A stretch of DNA of 64,000 nucleotides from positions 1 to 64,000 of the forward strand of contig CACNYF010000001.1 of assembly GCA_902624535.1 (NCBI GenBank). The letters run 5' to 3'. The position numbers were made by a program, and so were the translations under genes. This DNA is from an uncultured Pelagibacteraceae bacterium. Lineage in GTDB: Bacteria; Pseudomonadota; Alphaproteobacteria; Pelagibacterales; Pelagibacteraceae. The notes beneath the pieces are model-generated. The model saw only the letters and a program-made list of their open reading frames with translations, did no database searches and was not told the DNA's origin. Shown in pieces: positions 17,002 to 26,158 of this stretch; position 1 is the first letter of the stretch; every line of letters starts with the position of its first letter.

Positions 17002-18869
17002 GCTATATGCTTAATAGACTTTCTTTTAAGATGAGACAACAAAATATATACAGCGGCCGGTGTAATTCCATCGATTCTTAAAGCCTGACCCATAGTTTTT
17101 GGTCTAATTTTCTTAAATTTAGATTTTACTTCATTTGAAAGCCCAGAAAAACTGTCATAATTTATGTTTTCTGGTATAATTAAATTTTCATCTCTTTTAA
17201 AAGCCAATATATCTGCCTTTTGTTTTTTTAAATAACCTTTATAATGAGAGCTTATTTCTAATTGTTCATCAATTTCACGTGAAACATATTTAATTTCTGG
17301 CCATATTTCTCTTATTTTTCTCATATTTACTGATTTCTGGCCTAATACTTGATATGCTGTACGACTAATACCATCTTTTGCGATATTTATACTAAATTTA
17401 GCAATTTTTGATGGCGTAATCGTTAACCTATCCATTTTAACTTTAATTTTTGTTAATTCTTTATGTTTTTCTTGGAATTTTTCCATTCTTTCTTTTAAAA
17501 CAAGTCCCGAATTTATTCCTTTATCTGTTAATCGAATATCTGCATTATCTGACCTTAAAGAAAGTCTATATTCTGCTCTTGATGTGAACATTCTATATGG
17601 TTCTGCAACACCTTTTGTTATAAGATCATCTATCATAACGCCTATATATGCTTCTGATCTATCTAAAATAAATGGTTCTTTCCCTTTTACAGCAAGAGCT
17701 GCATTTGCTCCTGCAATCAAACCTTGAGCTGCTGCCTCTTCATAACCAGTTGTTCCATTAATTTGCCCAGCAAGGAATAGATTTTTTATTTTTTTTGTTT
17801 CTAATGTTATAAAAAGCTCCCTTGGATCTACAAAATCATACTCGATCGCATATCCTGGCCTTAATATTTTTACACTCTCTAAACCATTGATTTTACTACA
17901 TATTTCTTGCTGCACATCTTCTGGTAAGGATGTAGAAATACCATTTGGGTATATTGTGTTATCATTCAATCCTTCTGGCTCTAAAAAAATTTGATGTCTT
18001 TCTTTATCTGCAAATTTTTTTATCTTATCCTCAATTGACGGACAATATCGTGGACCCACACCTCCGATGCTTCCTGAATACATTGCACTCCTTTTTAGAT
18101 TTTTAGAAATAATTTTATGAACTGCTTCGTTAGTATATGTCATTCGGCATGAAATTTGTTTATTAAGATTTTTTTTAGTTAGAAATGAAAAAAAGTAAGG
18201 ATCATCGTCTGCATGTTGCTCTTCTAAGTTTTTAAAATTTATTGTACGAGCATCAAGCCTTGGAGGTGTTCCAGTTTTTAATCTTCCTATTTTAAAATTA
18301 TATTTTTTTAACTGCTCGCTTAAACCTGTTGAGGGTTTTTCATTAAATCTTCCGGCAGGAGTTTTGCTATCGCCAATATGAATCAAACCATTCAAAAATG
18401 TTCCGGTTGTTAGAATTATCTTAGATGATTTTATTTCTTTACCAGATTGCGTAATAAATCCAATTATATTATTTTTTTTAAAAATAAACTTAATTACAGG
18501 ATCTGAAAAAATGCTTAAATTACAGTAGTTTACAAGTTTTTCTTGCATGAATTTTTTATATAACGACCTATCACTTTGAGTTCTAGGCCCTCTAACAGCT
18601 GGTCCTCTGCTTCTATTTAATAGTCTAAATTGAATGCCAGATTTGTCTGCTACCACACCCATAACTCCATCAAGGGCATCTATTTCCCTTACCAAATGTC
18701 CTTTGCCCAATCCACCAATTGCAGGATTACATGACATCTCACCTATTGTATCAAAGCTATGAGTAAATAATGCGGTATTAACACCTAATCTTGCTGATGC
18801 TGCTGCAGCTTCACAGCCAGCATGGCCCCCACCTATTACAACAACATCGAAGAATAACTCATTTTTCAT
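16998..18869 (-). CDS. mnmG: tRNA cmnm5U34 modification FAD enzyme MnmG (GidA)
   Basis: MnmG, with MnmE, builds the carboxymethylaminomethyl group at wobble uridine 34. The 623 residues show the FAD-binding [14 protein letters not shown] (about 10-23), [17 protein letters not shown], the NADH region [10 protein letters not shown], and [22 protein letters not shown]. The C-terminal helical domain for MnmE/tRNA binding includes KPETxGQALRI-like [19 protein letters not shown] second parS-like site sits in its C-terminal part (17271-17286). A probable promoter lies between it and mnmE. Confidence 0.97.
   Translation of the reverse strand: MKNELFFDVVVIGGGHAGCEAAAASARLGVNTALFTHSFDTIGEMSCNPAIGGLGKGHLVREIDALDGVMGVVADKSGIQFRLLNRSRGPAVRGPRTQSDRSLYKKFMQEKLVNYCNLSIFSDPVIKFIFKKNNIIGFITQSGKEIKSSKIILTTGTFLNGLIHIGDSKTPAGRFNEKPSTGLSEQLKKYNFKIGRLKTGTPPRLDARTINFKNLEEQHADDDPYFFSFLTKKNLNKQISCRMTYTNEAVHKIISKNLKRSAMYSGSIGGVGPRYCPSIEDKIKKFADKERHQIFLEPEGLNDNTIYPNGISTSLPEDVQQEICSKINGLESVKILRPGYAIEYDFVDPRELFITLETKKIKNLFLAGQINGTTGYEEAAAQGLIAGANAALAVKGKEPFILDRSEAYIGVMIDDLITKGVAEPYRMFTSRAEYRLSLRSDNADIRLTDKGINSGLVLKERMEKFQEKHKELTKIKVKMDRLTITPSKIAKFSINIAKDGISRTAYQVLGQKSVNMRKIREIWPEIKYVSREIDEQLEISSHYKGYLKKQKADILAFKRDENLIIPENINYDSFSGLSNEVKSKFKKIRPKTMGQALRIDGITPAAVYILLSHLKRKSIKHIA
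17271..17286. other. Second parS-like site, inside mnmG
   Basis: AATTTCACGTGAAACA matches 14 of 16 positions of parS and keeps the full 12-bp core TTTCACGTGAAA. On the coding strand it specifies VSRE in the same frame as the rsmG copy, using GTT TCA CGT GAA. It lies 332 bp from the first site. Confidence 0.8.
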
Positions 18870-18934
18870 AGTTGTAATTTATTATTGATCTTAAAATTTA
18901 CAAGAAAACACTCAAAATTGTTAAAAAAATAAGC

Positions 18935-18961
18935 ATTATAAACGATTATTTGCCTATGCAA
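18935..18961 (-). promoter_or_regulatory. Probable sigma-70 promoter of mnmG
   Basis: On the minus strand a perfect -10 TATAAT (18935-18940) is preceded, after a short 15-bp spacer, by TTGCAT (18956-18961), which lies in the last codons of mnmE. The -10 is about 65 bases upstream of the mnmG ATG. The spacer is suboptimal, so the -35 assignment is tentative. Confidence 0.4.
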
Positions 18962-20277
18962 AAATCATTGAAAATTGATCCTAATACCTCTTCAACATCA
19001 ACTTTACCAACTATCATTCCAAGATATCTTACAGCCAATCTTAAATCTTCTGCTCCTTTATCGAAATCTTCAAGAGATTTTTTTTTTTGAAAATTTTTTA
19101 AATGTTCAACACAATTTTTTAGATTAGATCTATGCCTTTCTCTAGTAATGTAAATATCTTCAGATGAGATAAATTTATTTTTTAAATTTTCTTTAATCAG
19201 ATCAATCAATTGATCTAAATTTTTTTCTTTCTTTACGGATATAAATATTGGGTTATATTTTTCGATTTCATTGCTAATTTCATTAACACCCAAATCTGAT
19301 TTGTTTATTACTAAAATTGACTTCTTTATTGCAGATTCATTAAAAAAGTCTCTAAAATCTTGACTTTTAGGCTCTAGTACAATTATATTTAAATCAGCAT
19401 TTTTGGCCTTTTTTAGAGCCAATTTAATTCCTTTTTTTTCTATCTCATTTTTTGAAACTCTTATTCCAGCAGTATCTGATAAAATAACTGGGAAGCCGTC
19501 TAAATTTAAATGAGCCTCGATCACATCTCTTGTAGTTCCAGCAATTTCTGAAACAATTGCAATATCTCTTCTTGATAAATAATTTAAGAGTGAAGACTTG
19601 CCAGCATTAGTTGGGCCTACAATTGCAATTTTAAAACCTTCCCTAATTCTTTCTCCTACTCTTCGGTCATTTAATATTTTTTCTATTTCATTTCTAATAT
19701 AATCAGTTTCAGTATGAATATTTTCTAAAATATCATCAGGTAAATCATCTTCTGGAAAATCTATTTTTGCTTCAACATTAGATAGAATTTTTATCAATCT
19801 TGATCTTAAGGAATTAAATTTTTCTGAACTTTTTCCAGACATGATTTTAATGGCTTGCTGTCTTTGAATTTCTGTTTCAGAAGATATTAAGTCTGAGATA
19901 CTTTCGGCTTTTAAAAGATTTATTTTTCCGTTTTGAAAAGCTATCTTGGTGAATTCACCTGGATCTGCCAGTCTGCAGCCATCAATTTTTGATATTGTGT
20001 CTTGGATGGAATCTACGACTGCTTTGCTACCGTGAACATGGAATTCAGCCATATCCTCACCGGTGTAGCTGTATGGACCAGGAAACCATATTAATATTCC
20101 TTCATCTATAAGCTCATTATTGTTGATTTTGTTGAATTTTCTTAATGTTGCAACTCTTGGCTCTGGTGCTTTTTGCTTGGTTAAATTAACAATAACATCC
20201 TTTGTTTTCGAGCCAGATACTCTTATGACAGAAATTCCAGCAATACCTGGGCCTGAGGATAGGGCATATATTGTCAT
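18946..20277 (-). CDS. mnmE: tRNA modification GTPase MnmE (TrmE)
   Basis: MnmE is the GTPase partner of MnmG in wobble-uridine modification. The 443 residues contain the N-terminal tetrahydrofolate-binding domain (TIYALSSGPGIAGISVIRVSG, then PGEFTKIAFQNGKINLLKAE). The G domain has G1 GPTNAGKSSLLN, G3 DTAGIR and G4 NKSD, and the C-terminus is the invariant CIGK, where the Cys takes part in catalysis. The start at 20277 gives the expected N-terminus. It diverges from the sulfotransferase gene with 46 bp between starts. Confidence 0.97.
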   Translation of the reverse strand: MTIYALSSGPGIAGISVIRVSGSKTKDVIVNLTKQKAPEPRVATLRKFNKINNNELIDEGILIWFPGPYSYTGEDMAEFHVHGSKAVVDSIQDTISKIDGCRLADPGEFTKIAFQNGKINLLKAESISDLISSETEIQRQQAIKIMSGKSSEKFNSLRSRLIKILSNVEAKIDFPEDDLPDDILENIHTETDYIRNEIEKILNDRRVGERIREGFKIAIVGPTNAGKSSLLNYLSRRDIAIVSEIAGTTRDVIEAHLNLDGFPVILSDTAGIRVSKNEIEKKGIKLALKKAKNADLNIIVLEPKSQDFRDFFNESAIKKSILVINKSDLGVNEISNEIEKYNPIFISVKKEKNLDQLIDLIKENLKNKFISSEDIYITRERHRSNLKNCVEHLKNFQKKKSLEDFDKGAEDLRLAVRYLGMIVGKVDVEEVLGSIFNDFCIGK

Positions 20278-20323
20278 TAAATTAATTATAGCTAGTATTA
20301 GAATTAAATATATAAATTTTTCT

Positions 20324-21163
20324 ATGATTATTTGGATTGCATCTTACCCAAAATGTGGAAACACTTGGGTGAGGTCACTTCTATCAGCGTATTATTTTTC
20401 TAATGATGGAGAGTTCAATTTTGATCTTTTGAAAAATATTAGACAATTTCCAAGTCCATATTTTTTTCCTAATAAAGTTAATAATGTTGAAGAAGCTTCC
20501 GCTAATTGGATACCTGTTCAAAAAAAAATCAAAGAAACCAAAAAAGTTTTTTTTTTAAAAACACACAATGTATATGGAGCATATAAAGGAAATAATTTCA
20601 CTTCTCCAGATTACACATTGGGGGCGATCAATATTGTAAGAGATCCTAGAAATGTAATTACTTCTTTGATGAATCATTTCTCAATTAATGAAGAGGATGC
20701 GCTTAAAATGATGAGCAATGTGAATAGAAATTTAAGAGATCGAAATGATAAAGATAATTATGCAACTTATTCTTTTATTAGTTCTTGGGACAAAAACTAT
20801 AGGTCTTGGAAATTAACTAAAAATATAAATAAAATTCTTATAAAATATGAAGACCTAGAAAAAGATATCGAGAATACTTTTTTGAAAATTATTAAGTTCA
20901 CGAATAAAATAATGAGAAAAAATGATGAAATTAATTTTGAGAAACTTAGGAAATCTATTAAAACAACAGAATTCGATCTACTAAAAAAAAAAGAGGAAAA
21001 AGAGGGTTTTGATGAAGCTATATACTCATCAGATAATAGTAAAACAAAGGCATTTTTTAATTTAGGAAGAAATAACGACTATAAAAAACTGTTAAATAAT
21101 AAAACAATTAAATCTATTGAAGAATTGTTTGGTGAAGAAATGAAAGAGCTTAGATATCTTTAA
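20324..21163 (+). CDS. Sulfotransferase-domain protein (copy 1)
   Basis: This is a PAPS-dependent sulfotransferase-fold protein of 279 residues. The 5'-phosphosulfate loop is SYPKCGNTWVRSLL (about 7-20), and the 3'-phosphate motif VRDPRNVITSLMNHFS lies near residue 105. The C-terminus is FNLGRNNDYKKLL...EMKELRYL. The loop has Cys where the second copy at 59267 has Ser. The open frame extends upstream to 20120, antisense to mnmE; ATG 20324 is the sensible start because it opens directly into the conserved loop. The acceptor is unknown; a cell-surface glycan or lipid is the usual guess. It lies alone between mnmE and rho, convergent with rho. Confidence 0.85.
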   Translation: MIIWIASYPKCGNTWVRSLLSAYYFSNDGEFNFDLLKNIRQFPSPYFFPNKVNNVEEASANWIPVQKKIKETKKVFFLKTHNVYGAYKGNNFTSPDYTLGAINIVRDPRNVITSLMNHFSINEEDALKMMSNVNRNLRDRNDKDNYATYSFISSWDKNYRSWKLTKNINKILIKYEDLEKDIENTFLKIIKFTNKIMRKNDEINFEKLRKSIKTTEFDLLKKKEEKEGFDEAIYSSDNSKTKAFFNLGRNNDYKKLLNNKTIKSIEELFGEEMKELRYL

Positions 21164-21165
21164 AT

Positions 21166-22437
21166 TTAAGAAGGTTTATTCATTGAATTAAAAAAATCAG
21201 AATTATTTTTAGTTTCTTTCAATTTAGAATTAATAAACTCAATTGCATCCATAGATCCCATGGGAGCAATAATTCTTCTTAATACGTTCATTTTTTGAAG
21301 GTCATTTTTCTCGAAGATTAACTCTTCTCTTCTAGTTCCAGATTTGGTTATATCAATAGCAGGAAATATTCTTTTTTCTGAAATTTTCCTGTCTAATATA
21401 GTCTCGCTATTACCTGTTCCTTTAAATTCTTCAAATATTACCTCGTCCATCCTACTACCCGTATCTATAAGAGCGGTAGCTATAATAGTCAGCGATCCCC
21501 CCTCTTCAATATTTCTTGCTGCACCAAAAAATCTTTTTGGTCTTTGTAATGCGTTTGCATCAACTCCTCCGGTCAATACTTTTCCTGAACTTGGGACAAC
21601 TGCGTTGTAAGCTCTGCCCAATCTTGTTATTGAGTCTAGAAGTATTACTACATCTTTTTTATGTTCTGTTAATCGTTTAGCTTTCTCAATTACCATTTCA
21701 GCAACTGCTACGTGCCGCTGTGCGGGTTCATCAAATGTTGAACTTATAACTTCTCCTTTAACAGTTCTTTGCATATCTGTTACTTCTTCAGGTCTTTCAT
21801 CGATCAGTAAGACCATCAGGTAACACTCTGGATGATTTGCTGTTATAGAATTTGCAATACTTTGTAAAATCATTGTTTTGCCTGCTTTAGGCGGTGAAAT
21901 GATTAATGATCTTTGTCCCTTTCCTATTGGGCTAACTAAATCAATCAATCTTGGAGTTAAATCTACCTTTTTGTCTACTTTCACAGCCTCAACTTCCATT
22001 ACTAGCTGTTTGTTAGGGTAAAGGGGGGTTAGATTGTCAAAAGCGATCTTGTGTTTAAATTTTTCGGTTTCTTCAAAATTAATTTTACTAACCTGTAGCA
22101 ATGCAAAATATCTCTCTCCCTCTTTAGGGGCTCTTATTGGTCCCTCAACGGTATCACCAGTTCTTAATCCAAATCGTCTTATTTGATTTGGGCTTACATA
22201 TATATCATCTGCTCCTGGTAGGTAATTGGATTCCATTGCTCTTAAAAAACCAAAACCATCTTGAAGTAACTGAAGAACGCCACCTCCAGTAATTTCTTCC
22301 CCTTTTTCTGCAAGTTTTTTTAAAATAGCAAAATAGATCTCTTGTCTTCTGAGTGTACTAGCATTTTCTATTCCTAAATTTTCAGCTTCTTTGATTAACT
22401 GCTCTGAGCTTTTTTCTTTTAATTCTTGTATATTCAT
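21166..22437 (-). CDS. rho: Transcription termination factor Rho
   Basis: Rho is the hexameric RNA-dependent ATPase that terminates transcription. The 423 residues show the N-terminal helix domain ([20 protein letters not shown]), the cold-shock-like RNA-binding domain with [15 protein letters not shown] (about 67-81), and the P-loop SPPKAGKTM (about 178). [13 protein letters not shown] and the Q-loop/R-loop region with [22 protein letters not shown] follow. Length matches compact alphaproteobacterial Rho. A well-formed promoter lies 30-60 bases upstream; the 3' end is 2 bp from the convergent sulfotransferase. Confidence 0.98.
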   Translation of the reverse strand: MNIQELKEKSSEQLIKEAENLGIENASTLRRQEIYFAILKKLAEKGEEITGGGVLQLLQDGFGFLRAMESNYLPGADDIYVSPNQIRRFGLRTGDTVEGPIRAPKEGERYFALLQVSKINFEETEKFKHKIAFDNLTPLYPNKQLVMEVEAVKVDKKVDLTPRLIDLVSPIGKGQRSLIISPPKAGKTMILQSIANSITANHPECYLMVLLIDERPEEVTDMQRTVKGEVISSTFDEPAQRHVAVAEMVIEKAKRLTEHKKDVVILLDSITRLGRAYNAVVPSSGKVLTGGVDANALQRPKRFFGAARNIEEGGSLTIIATALIDTGSRMDEVIFEEFKGTGNSETILDRKISEKRIFPAIDITKSGTRREELIFEKNDLQKMNVLRRIIAPMGSMDAIEFINSKLKETKNNSDFFNSMNKPS

Positions 22438-22465
22438 AATGGGAGGTTTTTAATTAGATATCCTT

Positions 22466-22494
22466 AATATAGTTATTTGACAAAGTAATTTCAA
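22466..22494 (-). promoter_or_regulatory. Sigma-70 promoter of rho
   Basis: On the minus strand TTGAAA (22489-22494), a 17-bp spacer and TATATT (22466-22471) each match 5 of 6 consensus bases at ideal spacing. The predicted start near 22460 leaves a leader of about 20 bases before the rho ATG. That leader contains CCTCCC just ahead of the start, the opposite of a Shine-Dalgarno. Confidence 0.55.
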
Positions 22495-22526
22495 CCCTAG
22501 ATATGCTTATTTTTTACCTTAAAAAG

Positions 22527-23057
22527 CTATTTATTTTCAATATTTATTTCATCTGCAAATAGTTTCACTTTATCCCAGTCTGTAAACTCATATGACATAC
22601 TCGTGTCGATTGGGCCTTTCGTAATAAACATTATAAATCTTATAATAAATTTATTAAAGAAATTGTAGTTTGGGTAATCTACTTTGCCTGCAAAAACGCT
22701 AATTAGGTTCGGCTTCCAGTCAGTTCTAGCAAAAAATTTTCTAATATATGGGTTTGTCTCTGGGGTATTTTTATTCTCTTTTCTAGCCACTACATTAACA
22801 GAAAAAAAAGCACAATATTTATTTTGCAAAATTTTTAAATTTTTATTAACGAACTTTAAAACAAGCGAATTATACCTACCATATCTTATGCTTGCTCCGA
22901 TAATAATCTTTTCATAATTTTCCATATTTAAATTTAATGCCTCATTAATCGATACAAGACTAACGGAAGATTTTTTGATTACACTTTCCATTATCCTTTC
23001 ACAAATTTTTTTAGTTTGGCCATCTGTGCTCGAATATATTATTAATGATTTTGTCAT
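22527..23057 (-). CDS. hemG: Flavodoxin-type protoporphyrinogen oxidase HemG
   Basis: HemG oxidises protoporphyrinogen IX to protoporphyrin IX using FMN, coupled to the quinone pool at the inner membrane. The 176 residues align closely in my memory with E. coli HemG: LIIYSSTDGQTKKI (FMN phosphate loop), IIIGASIRYGRYNS, then CAFFSVNVVARKENKNTPETN with PYIRKFF after it, and FAGKVDYPNYNFFNKFIIRFIMFITKG (the membrane-contact helix, split by the RF core). It lies 6 bp after hemH, in the order hemE-hemH-hemG on the minus strand, so these probably form one operon. Confidence 0.93.
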   Translation of the reverse strand: MTKSLIIYSSTDGQTKKICERIMESVIKKSSVSLVSINEALNLNMENYEKIIIGASIRYGRYNSLVLKFVNKNLKILQNKYCAFFSVNVVARKENKNTPETNPYIRKFFARTDWKPNLISVFAGKVDYPNYNFFNKFIIRFIMFITKGPIDTSMSYEFTDWDKVKLFADEINIENK

Positions 23058-23063
23058 ATTTAC

Positions 23064-24056
23064 TTAAATACATCTTGTTACTAAACTTTTAATCAATTTA
23101 ATATGATCGTCATTATCATTAAGGCATGGAATCATATCAAAATTTTTTCCACCAGACTCCATGAAACTTTCTTTGCCTTGTATAAGTATCTCCTCCAAGG
23201 TTTCTACACAATCTGAAGAAAAGCCAGGACATATTGCTAGGACATTTTTTTTTCCATCATTTGGTAAACTTTCAAGGGTCTTATCTGTATAAGGTTGCAA
23301 CCATTCTTGTGGTCCAAATCTTGATTGAAATGTCGTTTTAATTTCTATGGCATTAAATTTTTCAGTCATCAATCTTGTGGTTTTGTAACAATAACAATGA
23401 TATGGATCGCCCTTATCAAAGTACTTTTTAGGAATACCGTGATAAGAGGCTAATATTAAATCTGGTTTCCAATCAATCTCACTAATTTTTTTATTTATAG
23501 AGTTTACTAATGCCTCTATGTATAATGGATGTGATTCATAGTGTGGTATTATTTGCAAAGATGGCTGCCATCTCATATTCATTAAAGACCTATAAACCTC
23601 ATCACAAACAGTTGCGGTAGTAGCTGCAGCATATTGGGGGTATAAAGGTAAAATCACTAAATTTTCACATCCTTCTGAATGTAGTTTTGCTATTTTGCTC
23701 TTGATACTTGGGTTCCCATATCTCATTGCAAAATCAATAATTAAATTTTTACTTTTAAAATGTGCAGAAGTTTTTTCTGTTTGTTTTTTTGTGTAATAAA
23801 GTAATGGAGACATGTTTTCATCCTTCATCCAAATTTCTTTATAGGCTTTTGCTGTTTTAGAGGGTCTAAAGGTTAAAATAAAAAGATTAAGAATTATTTG
23901 CCAAATAATTGGGTTGACCTCTATTACTCTCCTGTCAGACAAAAATTCTTTTAAGTATTTTCTTATATCAAACCAACTTGTAGAATCCGGAGTTCCAAGA
24001 TTGATCAATAAAACTCCAGTTTTTCCAAATTTTATAGGCGGATGTTGTTCATTCAT
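23064..24056 (-). CDS. hemH: Ferrochelatase
   Basis: HemH inserts Fe2+ into protoporphyrin IX, the last step of heme b synthesis, at the cytoplasmic face of the membrane. The 330 residues show KTGVLLINLGTPDS, LKEFLSDRRVIE, the metal-binding His in ASYHGIPKKYFDKGDPYHC, FQSRFGPQEWLQPYTD and CPGFSSDCVETLEEI with the conserved Glu. The start overlaps the hemE stop by 4 bp and hemG follows at 6 bp, giving a compact late-heme operon next to the origin. Confidence 0.97.
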   Translation of the reverse strand: MNEQHPPIKFGKTGVLLINLGTPDSTSWFDIRKYLKEFLSDRRVIEVNPIIWQIILNLFILTFRPSKTAKAYKEIWMKDENMSPLLYYTKKQTEKTSAHFKSKNLIIDFAMRYGNPSIKSKIAKLHSEGCENLVILPLYPQYAAATTATVCDEVYRSLMNMRWQPSLQIIPHYESHPLYIEALVNSINKKISEIDWKPDLILASYHGIPKKYFDKGDPYHCYCYKTTRLMTEKFNAIEIKTTFQSRFGPQEWLQPYTDKTLESLPNDGKKNVLAICPGFSSDCVETLEEILIQGKESFMESGGKNFDMIPCLNDNDDHIKLIKSLVTRCI

Positions 24057-25054
24057 TTATAATTTCTCACTATATTCACTAGTTCGTAGACCATATCAAC
24101 GGGCGTTTCTGGTAAAATTCCATGCCCTAAATTAAATACATAAGGATGATCTTTAAATATATCTAAATATCTTTTAATTTCTTTTCTTAAACTTTCTTTG
24201 TTTGACAAAAGAATTTCTGGATTTAATCCACCTTGTATTGGTATGTCTAAATATTTTATTATATCTTTGGGATCTACATCATAATCGATATTAACCATGC
24301 TAGGCTTAACAATTTTACTGAATTTAACATAATCAGAAATACCTCTTGGAAAACATATAACGGGTACACCTAAATTTTTTACATGATCTACTAGAGACAA
24401 TGTTGGACTATATAAAAATTTATCAAAATCATTTTGTATTAAGCCGGCCCAACTGTCAAAGATTTGAATTATTGTGGCACCTGCTTTTATTTGATTTTCT
24501 ATATGAGTCTTTATAAATTTATCTAGCAAATTTAAAATTTCGTTAATTAAAATCTTATCTTTGGAAAAAACTTCTGACAATCCATTTTTAGGTGAAACTT
24601 TATTAATCATATATACTAGCAGTGTCCATGGAGCTCCAACGAAGCCTATTAGGTCTTTGTTATCGAGTTGATTGCTATTTTTAAGATTTGATAACAATTT
24701 GTATACTGGTGAGAGTTTTTTTGTAAAGTTATCTTTGGTGACGTTCTGAAGTTTTTGTAACTCTAGACTCCCTAGATTTGGACCAAGATTTTTTTTAAAT
24801 TCTACAGTTTGACCCATTCCGTAAGGTACCATAAGTATATCTGAAAATATTATCGCAGCATCAAAACCAAATCTTTTTATTGGCTGTAATGTTATTTGTT
24901 CTGATAAATTATGATTTAGACATAATTTAATAAAATCTGGATTTGATTTTCTAATTTCTCGGAATTCTGGTAGATATCTTCCAGCTTGTCTCATTAACCA
25001 AACTGGATTTATTTTAGTATTTTTATTTATTAAACATTTTTGTATTGGTGTCAT
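24053..25054 (-). CDS. hemE: Uroporphyrinogen decarboxylase
   Basis: HemE decarboxylates uroporphyrinogen III to coproporphyrinogen III. The 333 residues include the N-terminal signature WLMRQAGRYLPEFREIR (about 19-35), SDILMVPYGMG with the substrate-binding Asp, GFVGAPWTLLVYM, QIFDSWAG and FNLGHGILPETP. It is the first gene on the left side of the probable replication origin, transcribed away from it, exactly as in Caulobacter and Rickettsia origin maps. It leads the hemE-hemH-hemG operon. Confidence 0.97.
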   Translation of the reverse strand: MTPIQKCLINKNTKINPVWLMRQAGRYLPEFREIRKSNPDFIKLCLNHNLSEQITLQPIKRFGFDAAIIFSDILMVPYGMGQTVEFKKNLGPNLGSLELQKLQNVTKDNFTKKLSPVYKLLSNLKNSNQLDNKDLIGFVGAPWTLLVYMINKVSPKNGLSEVFSKDKILINEILNLLDKFIKTHIENQIKAGATIIQIFDSWAGLIQNDFDKFLYSPTLSLVDHVKNLGVPVICFPRGISDYVKFSKIVKPSMVNIDYDVDPKDIIKYLDIPIQGGLNPEILLSNKESLRKEIKRYLDIFKDHPYVFNLGHGILPETPVDMVYELVNIVRNYK

Positions 25055-25336
25055 TTATATTAAGATAATTATATTTAGTATTTATTATTAGTATGTATTG
25101 TTAATAACGTAAATTACTCAATTTCAACACTTTGTTAACTTTTTATACATTCAAGCATCTAAAAAACCCTATAAATTGTAGACTATTTAATTATTTTATA
25201 AAACTATAAAATTGTTAATAAGATATTCACATTAATTTTAAATGTTAATTAAATGAGAACAAAAAATACTTCTTTTATAATTTTACCAAATAAGAATTAT
25301 TTCTTAAATTAAAACTAATTTATAAACAATTTATAC
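25055..25336. other. Probable chromosomal replication origin (oriC)
   Basis: This 282-bp AT-rich gap contains no gene. It lies between divergent hemE and the DUF299/ppsR gene, the conserved alphaproteobacterial origin junction. Near-DnaA boxes (8 of 9 to TTATNCACA) are TTATTAACA twice on the minus strand (25099-25107, 25213-25221) and ATATTCACA on the plus strand (25223-25231). TTATACA starts occur at 25143 and 25331. There is an exact 11-bp repeat ATTGTTAATAA (25097, 25211) and a near repeat CTATAAA(A)TTGT (25169, 25204). Genes run away from it on both sides, and parS/parAB lie 8-10 kb away. Confidence 0.75.
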
Positions 25337-26158
25337 ATGAAAAATACATATCAAATATTTCTAATTTCAGATTCTACAGGTGAAACATTGGAAAGAATTT
25401 TCATGGCTCTAAAAGCTCAATTTAGTAACTTTGATTATGAACTTAATAAATTTTCCTTTACACGAACAGAGAGTCAATTATCAGCTATCCTTAAAAAGGC
25501 AAAGGGGAAAGATAGCCCTATTATATTATACACTGTAGTAAATAGTAAACTTGCAAAACATTTAGCAGAAAAGGCAAATAAAATTGGTATACCTTGTTTT
25601 GGTGTTTTAGGAGATCTAATTTTAAATTTTTCAAAAATTCTAAATCAAAAAGCGACTCATAAACCTAGTGGTCAACATATATTAAATGACGAGTATTACA
25701 AAAGAATTGAGGCGATTCAGTTTACAATGAACCATGACGACGGTAATCAAACAGATAATGTTCTCGAGTCAGATATAGTTTTAATAGGCGTTAGCAGAAC
25801 AAGTAAAACACCAACTTCTATTTATTTGGCAAATAAAGGATTAAAAACTGCCAATATACCACTAGTGAATGAAATGAAAATCCCGAAAGATGTGTTAGAA
25901 TCAAAAAATTTGTGTATAGTTGGTTTAGTAACAGAAGCCGAAAGACTATTTGACATCCGACGTAATAGACTTAGCTCACTTAAAGAGAATGAAGCATCTG
26001 ATTATACCGACTTAGAAAAAATTAAAGTTGAGGTTGAACAGTCAAAGAAAATTTTTAAAAGGAATAGATGGCCCACAATAGATGTAACAAGAAAATCTGT
26101 TGAAGAGACCGCCGCATCAGTTATTAAAATATATGAAATAAAAAATAAAAATGCTTAA
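25337..26158 (+). CDS. Pyruvate, phosphate dikinase regulatory protein (DUF299/PPSR)
   Basis: This bifunctional serine/threonine kinase and pyrophosphorylase switches pyruvate phosphate dikinase (or PEP synthase) off and on with ADP and phosphate. The 273 residues start FLISDSTGETLERI and contain the P-loop GVSRTSKTPTSIYLAN (about 152-167), GQHILNDEYYKRIEAI and the C-terminal WPTIDVTRKSVEETAA. It is the first gene on the right side of the probable origin and starts the ppsR-maf-aroE-coaE-dnaQ series typical of alphaproteobacterial origins. It overlaps maf by 8 bp. Confidence 0.93.
   Translation: MKNTYQIFLISDSTGETLERIFMALKAQFSNFDYELNKFSFTRTESQLSAILKKAKGKDSPIILYTVVNSKLAKHLAEKANKIGIPCFGVLGDLILNFSKILNQKATHKPSGQHILNDEYYKRIEAIQFTMNHDDGNQTDNVLESDIVLIGVSRTSKTPTSIYLANKGLKTANIPLVNEMKIPKDVLESKNLCIVGLVTEAERLFDIRRNRLSSLKENEASDYTDLEKIKVEVEQSKKIFKRNRWPTIDVTRKSVEETAASVIKIYEIKNKNA

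Noticed and set aside
20120-20323. 68-codon upstream extension of the first sulfotransferase frame
   Set aside because: It lies antisense to the start of mnmE and the family begins exactly at ATG 20324, as in the second copy.
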